A DNA stretch of 64,000 nucleotides from Steroidobacteraceae bacterium. GTDB lineage: Bacteria; Pseudomonadota; Gammaproteobacteria; Steroidobacterales; Steroidobacteraceae. Position numbers and translations under genes: made by a program. The notes beneath the pieces are model-generated. The model was not told the DNA's origin, ran no database searches, and worked only from the letters and a program-made list of their open reading frames with translations. Numbering within the stretch: the first letter of the stretch is position 1; each line of letters opens with the position of its first letter. Shown here one piece after another: positions 8,181 to 16,800 of this stretch. Where the stretch lies: assembly GCA_017853555.1 (NCBI GenBank), contig JAFMJH010000005.1, forward strand, positions 58,165 to 122,164. Direction: 5' to 3'.

Positions 8181-8216
8181 AAAAAAAAGGCCCGCATCGC
8201 TGCGGGCCTTTCGTTT
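8181..8216. terminator. bidirectional terminator between rpiA and tRNA-Gln
   Basis: AAGGCCCGCA and TGCGGGCCTT form a 10-bp stem with a TCGC loop (8187-8210). Eight A residues at 8181-8188 become a T8 tract when read on the minus strand, a textbook end for the rplM-rpsI-tRNA transcript. On the plus strand the tail is the weaker TTTCGTTT, serving rpiA. Confidence 0.85.
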
Positions 8217-8289
8217 GGCTGGGGGACTAGGATTCGAACCTAGGTAAACGGAGTCAGAGTCCGTTGTCCTACCGCTAGACGATCCCCCA
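8216..8289 (-). tRNA. glnX: tRNA-Gln, anticodon CTG
   Basis: A 74-nt cloverleaf read on the minus strand. The acceptor TGGGGGA pairs with TCCCCCA; the D arm contains TAGCGGTAGG; the anticodon stem ACGGA/TCCGT holds loop CTCTGAC with anticodon CTG (reads CAG, Gln); the T arm is CTAGG-TTCGAAT-CCTAG. Discriminator G and CCA are encoded. It lies 37 nt after rpsI and shares a terminator with it, so it is probably processed from the rplM-rpsI mRNA. The gene symbol is generic. Confidence 0.96.
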
Positions 8290-8326
8290 AAACCCTGGTG
8301 GCCGTGACGCGGCAGCTCGCAGCGGA

Positions 8327-8716
8327 TTAACGCTTCGAGTACTGCGGACCGCGACGTGCCTTGCGGCGACCGACCTTCTTGCGTTCCACCTCGCGCGCGT
8401 CGCGGGTGACGAAGCCGGCCACGCGCAACTGGCTGCGCAGCGAGTCATCGTATTCCATGAGTGCGCGGGTGATGCCGTGACGGATCGCACCGGCTTGACC
8501 GGTGATGCCGCCGCCGGCGACCGTGACGCTGACGTCGAAGCGATCGAGCATCTGCGTGAGTTCGAGCGGCTGACGGACGATCATGCGGCCGGTCTCGCGA
8601 CCGAAGAATTCGTCGATCGGACGATCGTTGATGATGATGCGACCGGAACCGGGCTTGAGGAACACTCGCGCGGTGGCGGTCTTGCGTCGGCCGGTGCCGT
8701 AGTTGGTGGCGGGCAT
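8327..8716 (-). CDS. rpsI: 30S ribosomal protein S9
   Basis: A 129-aa S9. The N-terminus [15 protein letters not shown] and the invariant C-terminal QYSKR, which reaches toward the P-site tRNA anticodon, are both present, with the typical [15 protein letters not shown] in between. An upstream in-frame TTG overlapping the rplM stop would add seven residues; the ATG at 8716 fits the family better. It is the second gene of the rplM-rpsI operon. Confidence 0.97.
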   Translation of the reverse strand: MPATNYGTGRRKTATARVFLKPGSGRIIINDRPIDEFFGRETGRMIVRQPLELTQMLDRFDVSVTVAGGGITGQAGAIRHGITRALMEYDDSLRSQLRVAGFVTRDAREVERKKVGRRKARRGPQYSKR

Positions 8717-8733
8717 GGTGATGTTCTGCCGTG

Positions 8734-9162
8734 TCAAACGTTGAGGGGCTTGGGCTGTTGCGCGCTGTGCGGGTGCTTGTCACCCGCGAACACGTGCAGC
8801 TTGCGATACATCTTGCGACCCAGCGTGGTCTTCGGGAGCATGCCCTTGACCGCGAACTGGATCACGCGCTCCGGATGTTCCTTGAGGAGCTTCTCGAGCG
8901 CGATGGACTTGATGCCGCCGATCGCACCGGTGTGGTGATAGTAGATTTTGTCGGTGAGCTTCGCGCCGGTGACGCGCACCTGCTCGGCGTTCACCACGAC
9001 GATGTGGTCGCCCATGTCGACGTGCGGACTGTAGTCCGCCTTGTGCTTGCCCTTGAGGCGCAGCGCGATTTGCGACGCGAGACGGCCGAGCGTCTTGCCT
9101 GCGGCATCGACGACGAACCAATCGCCGCGTACGGTCGCGGCCTTTGCGAATACGGTGGTCAT
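8734..9162 (-). CDS. rplM: 50S ribosomal protein L13
   Basis: A 142-aa L13, the same length as E. coli, an early-assembly 23S binder. Recognisable segments are [29 protein letters not shown] and [16 protein letters not shown]. The ATG at 9162 is preceded by GGAG; the longer open frame upstream is not conserved. It leads the rplM-rpsI-tRNA-Gln unit from a strong promoter about 65 bp upstream. Confidence 0.97.
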   Translation of the reverse strand: MTTVFAKAATVRGDWFVVDAAGKTLGRLASQIALRLKGKHKADYSPHVDMGDHIVVVNAEQVRVTGAKLTDKIYYHHTGAIGGIKSIALEKLLKEHPERVIQFAVKGMLPKTTLGRKMYRKLHVFAGDKHPHSAQQPKPLNV

Positions 9163-9227
9163 TGCTGAAGTCTCCACGCGCGACGGGAAAAACACGGGTC
9201 CGTCGCGAGTCCCCAAAAGGGCGCGAG

Positions 9228-9256
9228 AGTGTACTCAAGCGGCCCCGCCTTTGCAA
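9228..9256 (-). promoter_or_regulatory. promoter of rplM-rpsI
   Basis: On the minus strand TTGCAA (9256-9251) and TACACT (9233-9228) are exactly 17 bp apart, a near-consensus sigma-70 promoter. The start should be near 9221, giving a leader of about 58 nt. The rest of the 240-bp rplM-coq7 spacer shows only the coq7 -10 and no other gene. Confidence 0.8.
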
Positions 9257-9391
9257 AACCCGTTGCGCGGCGGGCGCCCGGGACCAGGCTGCTCCGGCGT
9301 ACAACCGCTGTGCGGGCAGACGGTTCGGCTCCGGACGATAGTGCCGAAAGTCAGGTTTTCCGGGCTCAAGCCGGACCGAAAACGGCCGTCA

Positions 9392-9397
9392 TATAAT
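9392..9397 (+). promoter_or_regulatory. coq7 -10 hexamer, leaderless arrangement
   Basis: A perfect TATAAT ends 5 nt before the coq7 ATG at 9403, so the transcript would start at or beside the initiation codon. No clear -35 is seen at 16-18 bp. Confidence 0.6.
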
Positions 9398-9402
9398 GAG
9401 CC

Positions 9403-10053
9403 ATGAAGACCACTGACCGGACCCATGACCCGCTCGATGCCGCGCTGATCACCCTCGATCGCGCCCTGAAAGCGGTGTTCAGCCCGGCGAAGGCGGCACG
9501 CCCCTCGCCTGCCACCGAGATCCGCGAATCCGCCCCCTTGAGCGCCGCGGAGCGGCGCGAGTCGGCGGCCCTCATGCGCGTGAATCACAGCGGCGAGGTC
9601 GCCGCCCAGGCGCTCTACCACGGCCAGGCGAGTTTCGCCCGCGACGGTGCAACCCGCGACTTGCTGTTGCAGGCGGCGCGCGAAGAAGCCGATCACCTCG
9701 CCTGGTGCGAAGCGCGCCTCGGCGAACTCGAGGCGCGACCGAGTCTGCTCGCGCCGCTCTGGTACGCCGGTTCGTTCGCCATCGGCGCCGCAGCGGCGCT
9801 CGCCGGCGATCGCACGAGTCTCGGCTTCGTGAGCGAGACGGAGCGGCAGGTCGAAGGTCACATCGACTCGCATCTGCAACGCCTGCCGACCGGCGATGCA
9901 CGCAGTCGCGCCGTGCTCGAACAAATGCGGCGCGACGAAATCGCGCACGGTGCCGCGGCGCGTGCCGCAGGCGGCGCCGAATTGCCCGCACCCGTGCGCA
10001 CCGCGATGCACCTGACCGGCCGGGTGATGACCGGCACCAGTTACTGGCTCTGA
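9403..10053 (+). CDS. coq7: 2-polyprenyl-3-methyl-6-methoxy-1,4-benzoquinone monooxygenase (Coq7)
   Basis: A 216-aa di-iron hydroxylase that catalyses the penultimate C6 hydroxylation of ubiquinone synthesis, replacing the flavoprotein UbiF used by E. coli. The carboxylate/His ligands are visible in four helices: [38 protein letters not shown] and [12 protein letters not shown] ~50-aa variable N-terminus precedes the fold, as in Pseudomonas and Xanthomonas Coq7. The stop lies 14 nt before crp. The neighbourhood coq7-crp-type regulator recurs in related bacteria. Confidence 0.95.
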   Translation: MKTTDRTHDPLDAALITLDRALKAVFSPAKAARPSPATEIRESAPLSAAERRESAALMRVNHSGEVAAQALYHGQASFARDGATRDLLLQAAREEADHLAWCEARLGELEARPSLLAPLWYAGSFAIGAAAALAGDRTSLGFVSETERQVEGHIDSHLQRLPTGDARSRAVLEQMRRDEIAHGAAARAAGGAELPAPVRTAMHLTGRVMTGTSYWL

Positions 10054-10067
10054 CGCCGCGCCGCAGC

Positions 10068-10757
10068 ATGGGCACGGCGGCGACCACGAGGTTCACGACG
10101 GAGCGCGCGGTGCGCGACTTTCTCGCCGCGGCACGGCGACGCCACGTCGCCGCGCACACGCTGTTGATCTCGGCGTCGACGCCGCGCCGCCTCGGTTACG
10201 TCATCTCCGGCTCGCTCGAAGTGATGCTCGAAGATGCCGACGGACGCGAGATCGTGCTCGCCTATCTCGGTCGCGGTGAATTCTTTGGAGAGCTCGGCTT
10301 CTTCGACCCCGAAGGACCGCGCAGCGCCTGGGTGCGAGCGCGCGGACGCGCCGAGATCGCGGAAATGAGTTACGAGCGTTTCGCGAATCTCGCCGCGCGC
10401 GACCCGGGCATCACGCACACGGTGGCGGCGCAACTCGCCCAGCGCCTCGCGCGCACCAACGGCAAAGTGCGCGCACTCGCCTTCGAGAACGTCGCCCACC
10501 GCATCGCGCGCACCTTGCACGAACTGTGCGACTCGCCCGATGCGCTCACGCATCCCGAGGGCATGCAGATCAGGATTTCGCGCAGCGATCTCGGCAAACT
10601 CGTCGGTTGTTCGCGCGAGATGGCCGGGCGGGTCGTCAAAGATTTCGCGGCGCGCGGCCTGCTGCGGGCCCGCGGCAAGACGCTGGTGGTGTTCGATGCG
10701 GGACGGGTCGAGCGCGAACGATCGCCGCGCGCGGGCGTCAGGTGCGCGCCGAATTGA
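10068..10757 (+). CDS. crp: Crp-family transcriptional regulator (Crp/Clp/Vfr type)
   Basis: A 229-aa cyclic-nucleotide-binding regulator. The N-terminal jelly-roll carries [20 protein letters not shown], matching the cAMP phosphate-binding Gly-Glu and Arg-Ser of E. coli CRP. The hinge helix reads [11 protein letters not shown], so the position equal to CRP Ser128 is Asn. The C-terminal helix-turn-helix [20 protein letters not shown] keeps the Arg-Glu...Arg contacts that read TGTGA sites. An extra C-terminal tail of ~15 residues follows the usual end. It may bind cAMP or, like Xanthomonas Clp, another ligand. It converges on rpe with a 20-bp overlap. Confidence 0.88.
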   Translation: MGTAATTRFTTERAVRDFLAAARRRHVAAHTLLISASTPRRLGYVISGSLEVMLEDADGREIVLAYLGRGEFFGELGFFDPEGPRSAWVRARGRAEIAEMSYERFANLAARDPGITHTVAAQLAQRLARTNGKVRALAFENVAHRIARTLHELCDSPDALTHPEGMQIRISRSDLGKLVGCSREMAGRVVKDFAARGLLRARGKTLVVFDAGRVERERSPRAGVRCAPN

Positions 10758-11427
10758 TCGCGGCGCGCATCGAGGCGATGGTGGCGCGGTAATCCGGCGC
10801 ACCGAAAATCGCCGAGCCGGCGACGAACGTATCGGCACCGGCGGCGGCGATCTCGCCGATGTTCGAAACTTTGACGCCGCCGTCGATCTCGAGGCGCAGG
10901 TCGCGCCCGCTCGCCGCGATGCGCTCGCGCACGGCGCGCAATTTGGCGAGCGTCGCCGGTATGAATTGCTGGCCGCCGAAGCCCGGGTTCACCGACATCA
11001 GCAACACGAAATCGAGTTGTCCGAGGGTGTGATCCAGCCAGTTGAGCGGCGTCGCCGGATTGAGCACGAGGCCGGCTTTGCAGCCCTGCTCGTGGATCAA
11101 CGCGATGGTGCGATCGACGTGTTCGCTCGCCTCGGGATGAAAACTGATCCAGCTCGCGCCGGCCTTGGCGAAGTCGACGACCAGACGATCGACGGGGCTC
11201 ACCATCAAATGTACGTCGATGGGCGCCGTGACGCCGTGCTTGCGCAGCGCCTCGCACACCAAAGGGCCGATGGTGAGATTGGGGACGTAGTGGTTGTCCA
11301 TCACGTCGAAGTGCACGATGTCGGCCCCCGCGGCGAGCACCGCATCGACTTCGGCGCCCAACTTGGCGAAATCTGCGGACAGGATCGAAGGCGCGATCCA
11401 GGCGGGCTGCAATTGGCGGTCGGTCAC
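10738..11427 (-). CDS. rpe: ribulose-phosphate 3-epimerase
   Basis: A 229-aa TIM-barrel enzyme interconverting ribulose-5-phosphate and xylulose-5-phosphate. Signature strands are [28 protein letters not shown] (metal His/Asp), [20 protein letters not shown] and EIDGGV. Length is typical. The ATG overlaps the djlA stop by 4 bp, so it is translationally coupled to that chaperone gene; the pairing has no evident logic. The 3' end overlaps crp. Confidence 0.97.
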   Translation of the reverse strand: MTDRQLQPAWIAPSILSADFAKLGAEVDAVLAAGADIVHFDVMDNHYVPNLTIGPLVCEALRKHGVTAPIDVHLMVSPVDRLVVDFAKAGASWISFHPEASEHVDRTIALIHEQGCKAGLVLNPATPLNWLDHTLGQLDFVLLMSVNPGFGGQQFIPATLAKLRAVRERIAASGRDLRLEIDGGVKVSNIGEIAAAGADTFVAGSAIFGAPDYRATIASMRAAINSART

Positions 11428-12296
11428 GATTTGATCCCCCGTGCCGCGCGGATGATATCCCAGGCTTCGATGATCTGCTGCGTGCGCGCTTTGGCGTGTT
11501 CGAGCATCGACTCGGGCAGGCCGTTGGCTTTCAGTTTGTCGGGATGATGACGCGACAATTGGCGCCGGTACGCTTTGGTGATTTGCTCGTCGCTATCGGT
11601 GGCCACGACGCCGAGCACCTGATAAGCCGCCGCGAGACTCATGGATCCCCCGGCTGCGGCACGATCCGCACCGGCGCCGCCGTCGCCGCGCCGCTGGCGC
11701 AGGATCGCCTCGAGACGCGCGAACTCGAGACCGCCCACGCCGAGCATCGCCGCGATGCGCGTCAGCAGTGCGCGCGCCGGGCCGCGCAGATCGCAGCCGT
11801 CGATCGCCGTGCGCATCTGGATTTCGAGAAACACGCGCAGCAGGTCGGGTCGACCGGCGCAGGCACGTCGCAAGGACAACACCGCGCGTCCGAAGTCGTA
11901 GCGCGCATCCTTGCCGTCACCGAAGAAATCGATCGCCGCATCGATCTGCGCGGGCGACAGACGAAAATCGGCCATCACGCGTCGCGCCGCACGGATCTCG
12001 GCCTCGGACACCCGACCGTCGGCTTTGGCCACGTGCCCCATCACCTCGAAGGTGGTGCGGAAGAATTCGGCGGCGACGTTGTCCGGATCGGTGACGCGCG
12101 CATAGCGCTCGGGGTCGTCGTCGGCATCAGCATCTTCCACCGTGCGCAGACGCCGCTGCCGCGCCAAGCGCGCTGCCGCACCCTCTTCGACCTTCTCGTC
12201 GAGCAGATGCCCGCCGACGAAACCCAGCAGCGCGCCGGCCGGACCACCGACGAGCATGCCGAGTGCGCCACCGGCGAGTTTTCCGCTCCATTTCAT
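11424..12296 (-). CDS. djlA: DjlA-like co-chaperone (TerB domain plus J domain)
   Basis: A 290-aa protein. The first ~35 residues form a glycine-rich membrane segment ([19 protein letters not shown]). A TerB/DjlA-type helical domain follows at about 75-195, with [14 protein letters not shown] and IDFFGDGK. The C-terminal J domain (about 225-290) has the HPD tripeptide in [18 protein letters not shown], so it can stimulate DnaK. This domain order is that of E. coli DjlA, a type III inner-membrane DnaJ. It is the first gene before rpe, with TACTAT 6 nt ahead of its ATG. Confidence 0.92.
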   Translation of the reverse strand: MKWSGKLAGGALGMLVGGPAGALLGFVGGHLLDEKVEEGAAARLARQRRLRTVEDADADDDPERYARVTDPDNVAAEFFRTTFEVMGHVAKADGRVSEAEIRAARRVMADFRLSPAQIDAAIDFFGDGKDARYDFGRAVLSLRRACAGRPDLLRVFLEIQMRTAIDGCDLRGPARALLTRIAAMLGVGGLEFARLEAILRQRRGDGGAGADRAAAGGSMSLAAAYQVLGVVATDSDEQITKAYRRQLSRHHPDKLKANGLPESMLEHAKARTQQIIEAWDIIRAARGIKS

Positions 12297-12302
12297 GATG
12301 CA

Positions 12303-12308
12303 ATAGTA
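12303..12308 (-). promoter_or_regulatory. djlA -10 hexamer, leaderless arrangement
   Basis: TACTAT on the minus strand ends 6 nt before the djlA ATG (12296). The start point would coincide with the initiation codon. No convincing -35 is visible. Confidence 0.45.
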
Positions 12309-12340
12309 GCAATCCCGACCGCGGGACCCTACATGCCGGA

Positions 12341-13258
12341 GTGGCTTCGACCTTGAACACCGTGCCGACCGTACACACCACCGCCTTGCGCCATCTGCGG
12401 CGCATCCATACGGGCAAGGTGCGCGACATCTACGAAGTGGACGCGCAGCACATGCTGATCGTGACCACCGACCGTCTGTCCGCCTTCGACGTGGTGCTGC
12501 CGGACCCGATCCCGCACAAAGGTCGCGTGCTCACCGAGATTTCCAATTTTTGGTTCGCGCGCACCGGGCACATCGTGCCGAACCAGTTGTCCGCCGTGAC
12601 GCTCGACGCGCTGCCGCTCGAACCCGAAGAGCGCGCGCAACTCGCAGGCCGCGCGATCGTCGTGCGCCGCTTGCAGGCGCTGCCGCTCGAAGCGGTGGTG
12701 CGCGGCTATCTGATCGGTTCGGGCTGGAAGGACTATCAGCACGACGGCACGGTCTGCGGCATCCGCTTGCCCGCGGGCCTGCGCCAGGCCGAACAATTGC
12801 CGCAACCGATCTTCACGCCCGCATCCAAAGCGCCGGTCGGCGAGCACGACGAGAACATCAGCTTCGAAGTCGCCGCGCAAACCGTGGGCGCGGAACTCGC
12901 CGCCCGCGTGCGCGACACCGCCATCGCGCTCTACGAGTTCGCCGCCCGGCATGCCGCAGCGCGCGGCATCATCATCGCCGATACCAAATTCGAATTCGGA
13001 CTCGACGCGCAGGGTCGCCTCACGCTGATCGACGAAGTGCTGACGCCCGACTCGTCGCGCTTTTGGCCGGTCGACACCTATCGCGTCGGCACGAGTCCGC
13101 CGTCGTTCGACAAACAATTCGTGCGCGACTATCTCGAAACGCTGGATTGGAACAAGCAGTCGCCGGGGCCGACCTTGCCCGCCGAGATCATCGCGCGCAC
13201 CAGCGAAAAATATCTCGAAGCGCTGCGTCGCCTGACGGCGCCGGATTCAACCACCTAG
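12341..13258 (+). CDS. purC: phosphoribosylaminoimidazole-succinocarboxamide synthase (SAICAR synthetase)
   Basis: A ~305-aa PurC, joining aspartate to CAIR in purine synthesis. It is the long form (E. coli 237 aa), like that of Xanthomonas and yeast Ade1. Motifs include [12 protein letters not shown] (ATP loop), [29 protein letters not shown] and DTKFEFGLD. The longest frame starts at GTG 12341; a TTG at 12353 would give MNTVP and is nearly as likely. purE and purK lie 3 kb downstream on the same strand, separated by yihY, pmbA and darP. Confidence 0.95.
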   Translation: MASTLNTVPTVHTTALRHLRRIHTGKVRDIYEVDAQHMLIVTTDRLSAFDVVLPDPIPHKGRVLTEISNFWFARTGHIVPNQLSAVTLDALPLEPEERAQLAGRAIVVRRLQALPLEAVVRGYLIGSGWKDYQHDGTVCGIRLPAGLRQAEQLPQPIFTPASKAPVGEHDENISFEVAAQTVGAELAARVRDTAIALYEFAARHAAARGIIIADTKFEFGLDAQGRLTLIDEVLTPDSSRFWPVDTYRVGTSPPSFDKQFVRDYLETLDWNKQSPGPTLPAEIIARTSEKYLEALRRLTAPDSTT

Positions 13259-13260
13259 CC

Positions 13261-14568
13261 ATGCTCGACGCAGCGTGGCGCTGGCTCGACGAACACCTCT
13301 GGGGTCGTCGCGCGCACGGCCACGGTGTGTTAGCCGGCGCACTGCACGCGGCGCGCTATCCCTACGCGATGTTGCGCGATCTGGCGCGTGGCAGCATCAA
13401 CCTGCACGCGATGAGTCTCGTGTTCAACACGCTGCTCGCGCTCATACCGCTGCTCGCCTTCAGCTTCGCCATCCTGAAGATGTTCGGCGCGCACCGCGAT
13501 CTCGAGCCGTTGGTCTACGAATTCTTCAGACCCGTCGGCGCGTCGGCGCAGGAACTCACGCGCAAAGTGATGGAGTTCACCAACAAAGTCTCGGGCAGCA
13601 TCGTCGGCTCGGTCGGACTCGTGTTGCTGCTGTGGACCCTGCTCGGCACCCTCGAAAAAGTCGAATCGAGCTTCAATTATTTGTGGCATGTCGAAGAGCC
13701 GCGCAGCCTCGCGCGGCGCATCAGCGAATATCTGGCGATCGCCGTCCTCGGCCCGATGTTGCTGGTGCTCGCGCTGGCGATGGGTCGCACCTTCGGACTC
13801 ACGCTCGCGCCCTACGTGCTCGTCACCGCGATATTCACGGCGCTCTACGCCGTCGTCCCGAACACCCGCGTGCGCCTCGTGCCCGCCATGATCGGCGGCT
13901 TGTTCGCCGGGGCGCTGTGGGCGTGGATCGGCTCCTGGTTCGCCGACTGGTTCGTCTACAGCGCGGGACTCACCGTCGTCTATGCCGGCTTCGCCTTTTT
14001 CGTGGCCGGATTGCTGTGGGTGTACGTCGGCTGGCTCATTCTGCTGCTCGGTGCGCGCTTGACGTTCTACGTGCAGAACCCCTCGTACCTGCGGCTCGGT
14101 CTGGTCGAACTGCAGCTGTCGGCGGCACAAACCGAAGATCTCGCGCTGCGCATCATGTATCTGGTGACGCTCGCCTACACGAGTGGCGCGACGCGCTGGC
14201 GCACCGATGCGCTCGCGACCGAGTTGCGCGTGCCAGGCATCGCGATCTCGCACACCACAGCCCTGCTCGAAGCCGCAGGTCTGCTCACGACGGACGAACG
14301 GGAATGCTGGCTGCCCGGTCGCGACCCCGGCCACATTTCTTTGGTGGCGGTGATGAAGGCGGCCAGGAGTCCGCTGCGCGAAGTGGGCGATGCGCAGGCG
14401 GCGCTGCGCATTCCGGCGGTGGATCGGCTGCGCGAAGAGCTGCAACTGGCCAGCGACAACGTGTGCGGTTCACGCACGCTGCGCGGCTGGGTCGATGCCG
14501 GTGCGCCGCGACAGATCGCGACGCCCGAATCACTCGCCGGCGATGGTCATCCCGTCGATCAGCAATGA
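13261..14568 (+). CDS. yihY: YihY/BrkB family inner-membrane protein with C-terminal winged-helix-like region
   Basis: A 435-aa protein with about six membrane segments in residues ~50-285, including LVFNTLLALIPLLAF near the start and WVYVGWLILLLGARLTFYV at the end, the pattern of the YihY/UPF0761 family (once misnamed RNase BN). The remaining ~140 residues are soluble and contain RWRTDALATELRVPGIAIS, resembling a winged-helix fold; E. coli YihY (290 aa) lacks this. The ATG lies 2 nt after purC. Function is unknown, possibly lipid or solute transport. The 3' end overlaps pmbA by 39 bp. Confidence 0.88.
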   Translation: MLDAAWRWLDEHLWGRRAHGHGVLAGALHAARYPYAMLRDLARGSINLHAMSLVFNTLLALIPLLAFSFAILKMFGAHRDLEPLVYEFFRPVGASAQELTRKVMEFTNKVSGSIVGSVGLVLLLWTLLGTLEKVESSFNYLWHVEEPRSLARRISEYLAIAVLGPMLLVLALAMGRTFGLTLAPYVLVTAIFTALYAVVPNTRVRLVPAMIGGLFAGALWAWIGSWFADWFVYSAGLTVVYAGFAFFVAGLLWVYVGWLILLLGARLTFYVQNPSYLRLGLVELQLSAAQTEDLALRIMYLVTLAYTSGATRWRTDALATELRVPGIAISHTTALLEAAGLLTTDERECWLPGRDPGHISLVAVMKAARSPLREVGDAQAALRIPAVDRLREELQLASDNVCGSRTLRGWVDAGAPRQIATPESLAGDGHPVDQQ

Positions 14569-15876
14569 ACCCATGCGGATGCCGCCGCGCAGATCGACGT
14601 CACCGCCGATGGCGACGATGTCGCGATACATCTGTTTGAGGTTGCCGGCGATGGTGATCTCGTGCACCGGATGCACGATGGCGCCTTTCTCGACCCAAAA
14701 GCCCGTCGCACCGCGTGAATAATCGCCGGTCACGCCGTTGACGCCCTGCCCCATGAGCTCGGTCACGAGCAGGCCGCGATCCATGCGCCGCAACATCGCG
14801 GCCAGATCAGGCATATCGGCGCTCGAATCGACGCTCAAATTGTGCAACCCACCGGCGTTGCCGGTGGTGACGAGCCCGAGCTTGCGCGCCGAGTAGCTGC
14901 CGAGCAGATAACCGTCGAGCACGCCGTCGCGTATCAACTCGCGATCGCGCGTGCGTACGCCCTCGCTGTCGAAATTGCTGCTCGCCGGCGCTTTGGGGAT
15001 GCGGGGCCGCTCGTGCATCTGCACCCACGACGGAAAAATCTGCTGACCCGCGGCATCGAGCAGAAACGTCGCTTTGCGATATTGCGCGCCGCCGCGCACC
15101 GCGGCGACGAAGTGACCGATGACGCCGCGCGCGATCTCGGGCGCGAACACGACCGGCGATTTGCCGGTCGGCAGACGACGCGCACCGAGCCGTGCCACCG
15201 CACGTTCGCCGGCGATGCGACCGATGGCGCGATGATCCTGCAAGTCGCGCGGGTCGCGCGCGCTGCTGTACCAGTAATCGCGTTGCATGTCCTCGCCCGC
15301 CTGCGCGAGCAGCACGCAACTGACCGAGTGACTCGAGCTCGACTCGCCGCGCAAAAATCCGTGGCTGTTGCCGTACACGCGCACGCCGCGATGCGTGGAG
15401 ACGCTCGCACCCTCCGAATTGGTGAGCCGCGCATCGACCGCGCGACCGGTCGCCTCGCATTCGCGTGCGATCTCGACCGCGGCATCGGGCGCGAGCTCCC
15501 ACGGGAAGTCGAGCTGCAGATCGGGAAACTCCGTCGCCAAATGTTCGCGATCGGCGAGCCCCGCGCAATCGTCGGGCGCCGTGTGACGCGCGATCGCGCA
15601 GGCTTTGGCGACCATGTCGCGCACCGACTCGGACGCGAGATCGGCGGTGCTCGCCGACCCCTTGCGCTGGCCGAAGTAGACGGTGATGCCGAGACCGCGA
15701 TCGCGCTGGTACTCGACGGTCTCGACTTCGCCGAGACGAACGGTGACGTTCAAACCCTTTTGCAGGCTGGCGTCGACCTCGGCCTGCGAGGCGCCCGCGC
15801 TGCGCGCGGCCTCGAGGGCGAGTGACACGACGTGCTCGAGTTCGGGAATGCGCGAGGCATCGACTTGCTGCGACAT
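14530..15876 (-). CDS. pmbA: metalloprotease subunit PmbA/TldE
   Basis: A 448-aa TldE, the non-metal-binding half of the TldD/TldE heterodimeric protease that degrades unfolded peptides and matures some RiPPs. Typical segments are YFGQRKGSASTADLA, VVFAPEIARGVIGHFVAAV and MGQGVNGVTGDYSRGATGFW. It lacks the HExxxH found in TldD, as expected. The ATG at 15876 is chosen over upstream codons because it fits the family and TACAAT lies 6 nt before it. It diverges from darP (49 bp), as in E. coli. Its partner tldD is encoded at 17892-19346. Confidence 0.95.
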   Translation of the reverse strand: MSQQVDASRIPELEHVVSLALEAARSAGASQAEVDASLQKGLNVTVRLGEVETVEYQRDRGLGITVYFGQRKGSASTADLASESVRDMVAKACAIARHTAPDDCAGLADREHLATEFPDLQLDFPWELAPDAAVEIARECEATGRAVDARLTNSEGASVSTHRGVRVYGNSHGFLRGESSSSHSVSCVLLAQAGEDMQRDYWYSSARDPRDLQDHRAIGRIAGERAVARLGARRLPTGKSPVVFAPEIARGVIGHFVAAVRGGAQYRKATFLLDAAGQQIFPSWVQMHERPRIPKAPASSNFDSEGVRTRDRELIRDGVLDGYLLGSYSARKLGLVTTGNAGGLHNLSVDSSADMPDLAAMLRRMDRGLLVTELMGQGVNGVTGDYSRGATGFWVEKGAIVHPVHEITIAGNLKQMYRDIVAIGGDVDLRGGIRMGSLLIDGMTIAGE

Positions 15877-15882
15877 GGCAGA

Positions 15883-15888
15883 ATTGTA
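15883..15888 (-). promoter_or_regulatory. pmbA -10 hexamer, leaderless arrangement
   Basis: TACAAT on the minus strand ends 6 nt before the pmbA ATG, predicting a start at the initiation codon. Confidence 0.5.
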
Positions 15889-15925
15889 GCAGTGCCGGCG
15901 CCCCCGGCGGATCGCGGAAGCCCAC

Positions 15926-16261
15926 ATGTCACCCCGTCACGAAGCCGAAACCGAAGCCGATGAGGCCGCCGACGAATTCGACCGCCCGAGCAAAAGCGCG
16001 CGCAAACGCGCCGCGCACGCCGCGCAAGCGCTGGGCGAGCGATTGATCGCGCTCAAGGAATCGGAACTCGCGAAGCTGCCGCTGCCCGAAGCCCTCGCGA
16101 GCGCAGTACGCGAAGCGCAGCGCATCAAGGCCCGCGGCGGGCTCGCACGCCAACGGCAGTACATCGGCAAGCTCATGCGCGACATCGATCCCGAGCCCAT
16201 CGAGGCCGCCCTCGCCGCGCGCGATCGGCCCCTGCGACCGGGGCGGCCGCCGCGCCTGTAG
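15926..16261 (+). CDS. darP: DarP/YjgA (DUF615) homologue, half-length
   Basis: A 111-aa protein matching only the N-terminal half of DarP (YjgA), a 50S-subunit maturation factor of about 180 aa in E. coli. Conserved parts present are SKSARKRAAHAAQALGERLI, LPLPEALASAVREAQRIKAR and RQRQYIGKLMRDIDPEPI. After PEPIEAALAARDRP the frame ends in RPPRL and TAG. The 31 nt to purE cannot hold the missing domain. It is therefore truncated by deletion, a short variant, or (less likely) a sequencing error. Divergence from pmbA is the conserved context. Confidence 0.82.
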   Translation: MSPRHEAETEADEAADEFDRPSKSARKRAAHAAQALGERLIALKESELAKLPLPEALASAVREAQRIKARGGLARQRQYIGKLMRDIDPEPIEAALAARDRPLRPGRPPRL

Positions 16262-16280
16262 GGCGTTGCGGAATATGCGC

Positions 16281-16286
16281 TAGAAT
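16281..16286 (+). promoter_or_regulatory. purE -10 hexamer, leaderless arrangement
   Basis: TAGAAT ends 6 nt before the purE ATG at 16293. The start point would fall on the initiation codon; no strong -35 is evident. No PurR-like palindrome was seen. Confidence 0.5.
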
Positions 16287-16292
16287 TTCGCG

Positions 16293-16784
16293 ATGAACGC
16301 ACTGGTCGGGATCATCATGGGTTCGCGCTCGGACTGGGAAACGATGCGCGCGGCCACCGAAACGCTCGAGAAACTCGGCGTCCCGCACGAAGTGCGCGTG
16401 GTGTCGGCGCACCGCACGCCCGATCTGCTGTTCGATTACGCCGGCAGCGCCGAAGCGCGCGGCCTGCGGGTGATCATCGCCGGCGCGGGCGGCGCGGCCC
16501 ATCTGCCCGGTATGGTCGCTTCCAAAACCACGCTCCCGGTGCTCGGCGTGCCCGTGCAATCGAAAACCTTGAACGGTCTCGATTCGCTGCTGTCGATCGT
16601 GCAGATGCCCGCCGGCGTACCGGTGGCGACGTTCGCGATCGGTACCGCAGGGGCCACCAACGCCGCGCTCACGGCGGCCGCGATCCTCGCCGCGCAGCAT
16701 CCGGCGATCGATACCGCGCTCAAGGCGTTCCGTGCCGCGCAGACGGCGGCCGTGCTCGCGCATCCCGACCCGCGCAGCCCGTGA
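16293..16784 (+). CDS. purE: N5-carboxyaminoimidazole ribonucleotide mutase
   Basis: A 163-aa class I PurE, which converts N5-CAIR to CAIR. Diagnostic sequences are [21 protein letters not shown] (catalytic His) and [16 protein letters not shown] small Ala-rich C-terminal extension ends in HPDPRSP. purK follows 16 nt later, making the usual PurE-PurK pair. Confidence 0.97.
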   Translation: MNALVGIIMGSRSDWETMRAATETLEKLGVPHEVRVVSAHRTPDLLFDYAGSAEARGLRVIIAGAGGAAHLPGMVASKTTLPVLGVPVQSKTLNGLDSLLSIVQMPAGVPVATFAIGTAGATNAALTAAAILAAQHPAIDTALKAFRAAQTAAVLAHPDPRSP

Positions 16785-16800
16785 CGCCGGCGACGACGCC

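Noticed and set aside
8717..8737. TTG start adding seven residues to rpsI
   Set aside because: It overlaps the rplM stop, but the added residues are not in the family and a proper ATG follows at 8716.
12550..13260. Long in-frame upstream extension of yihY overlapping purC
   Set aside because: The extension is Arg/Ala-rich out-of-frame purC; the YihY fold starts at ATG 13261.
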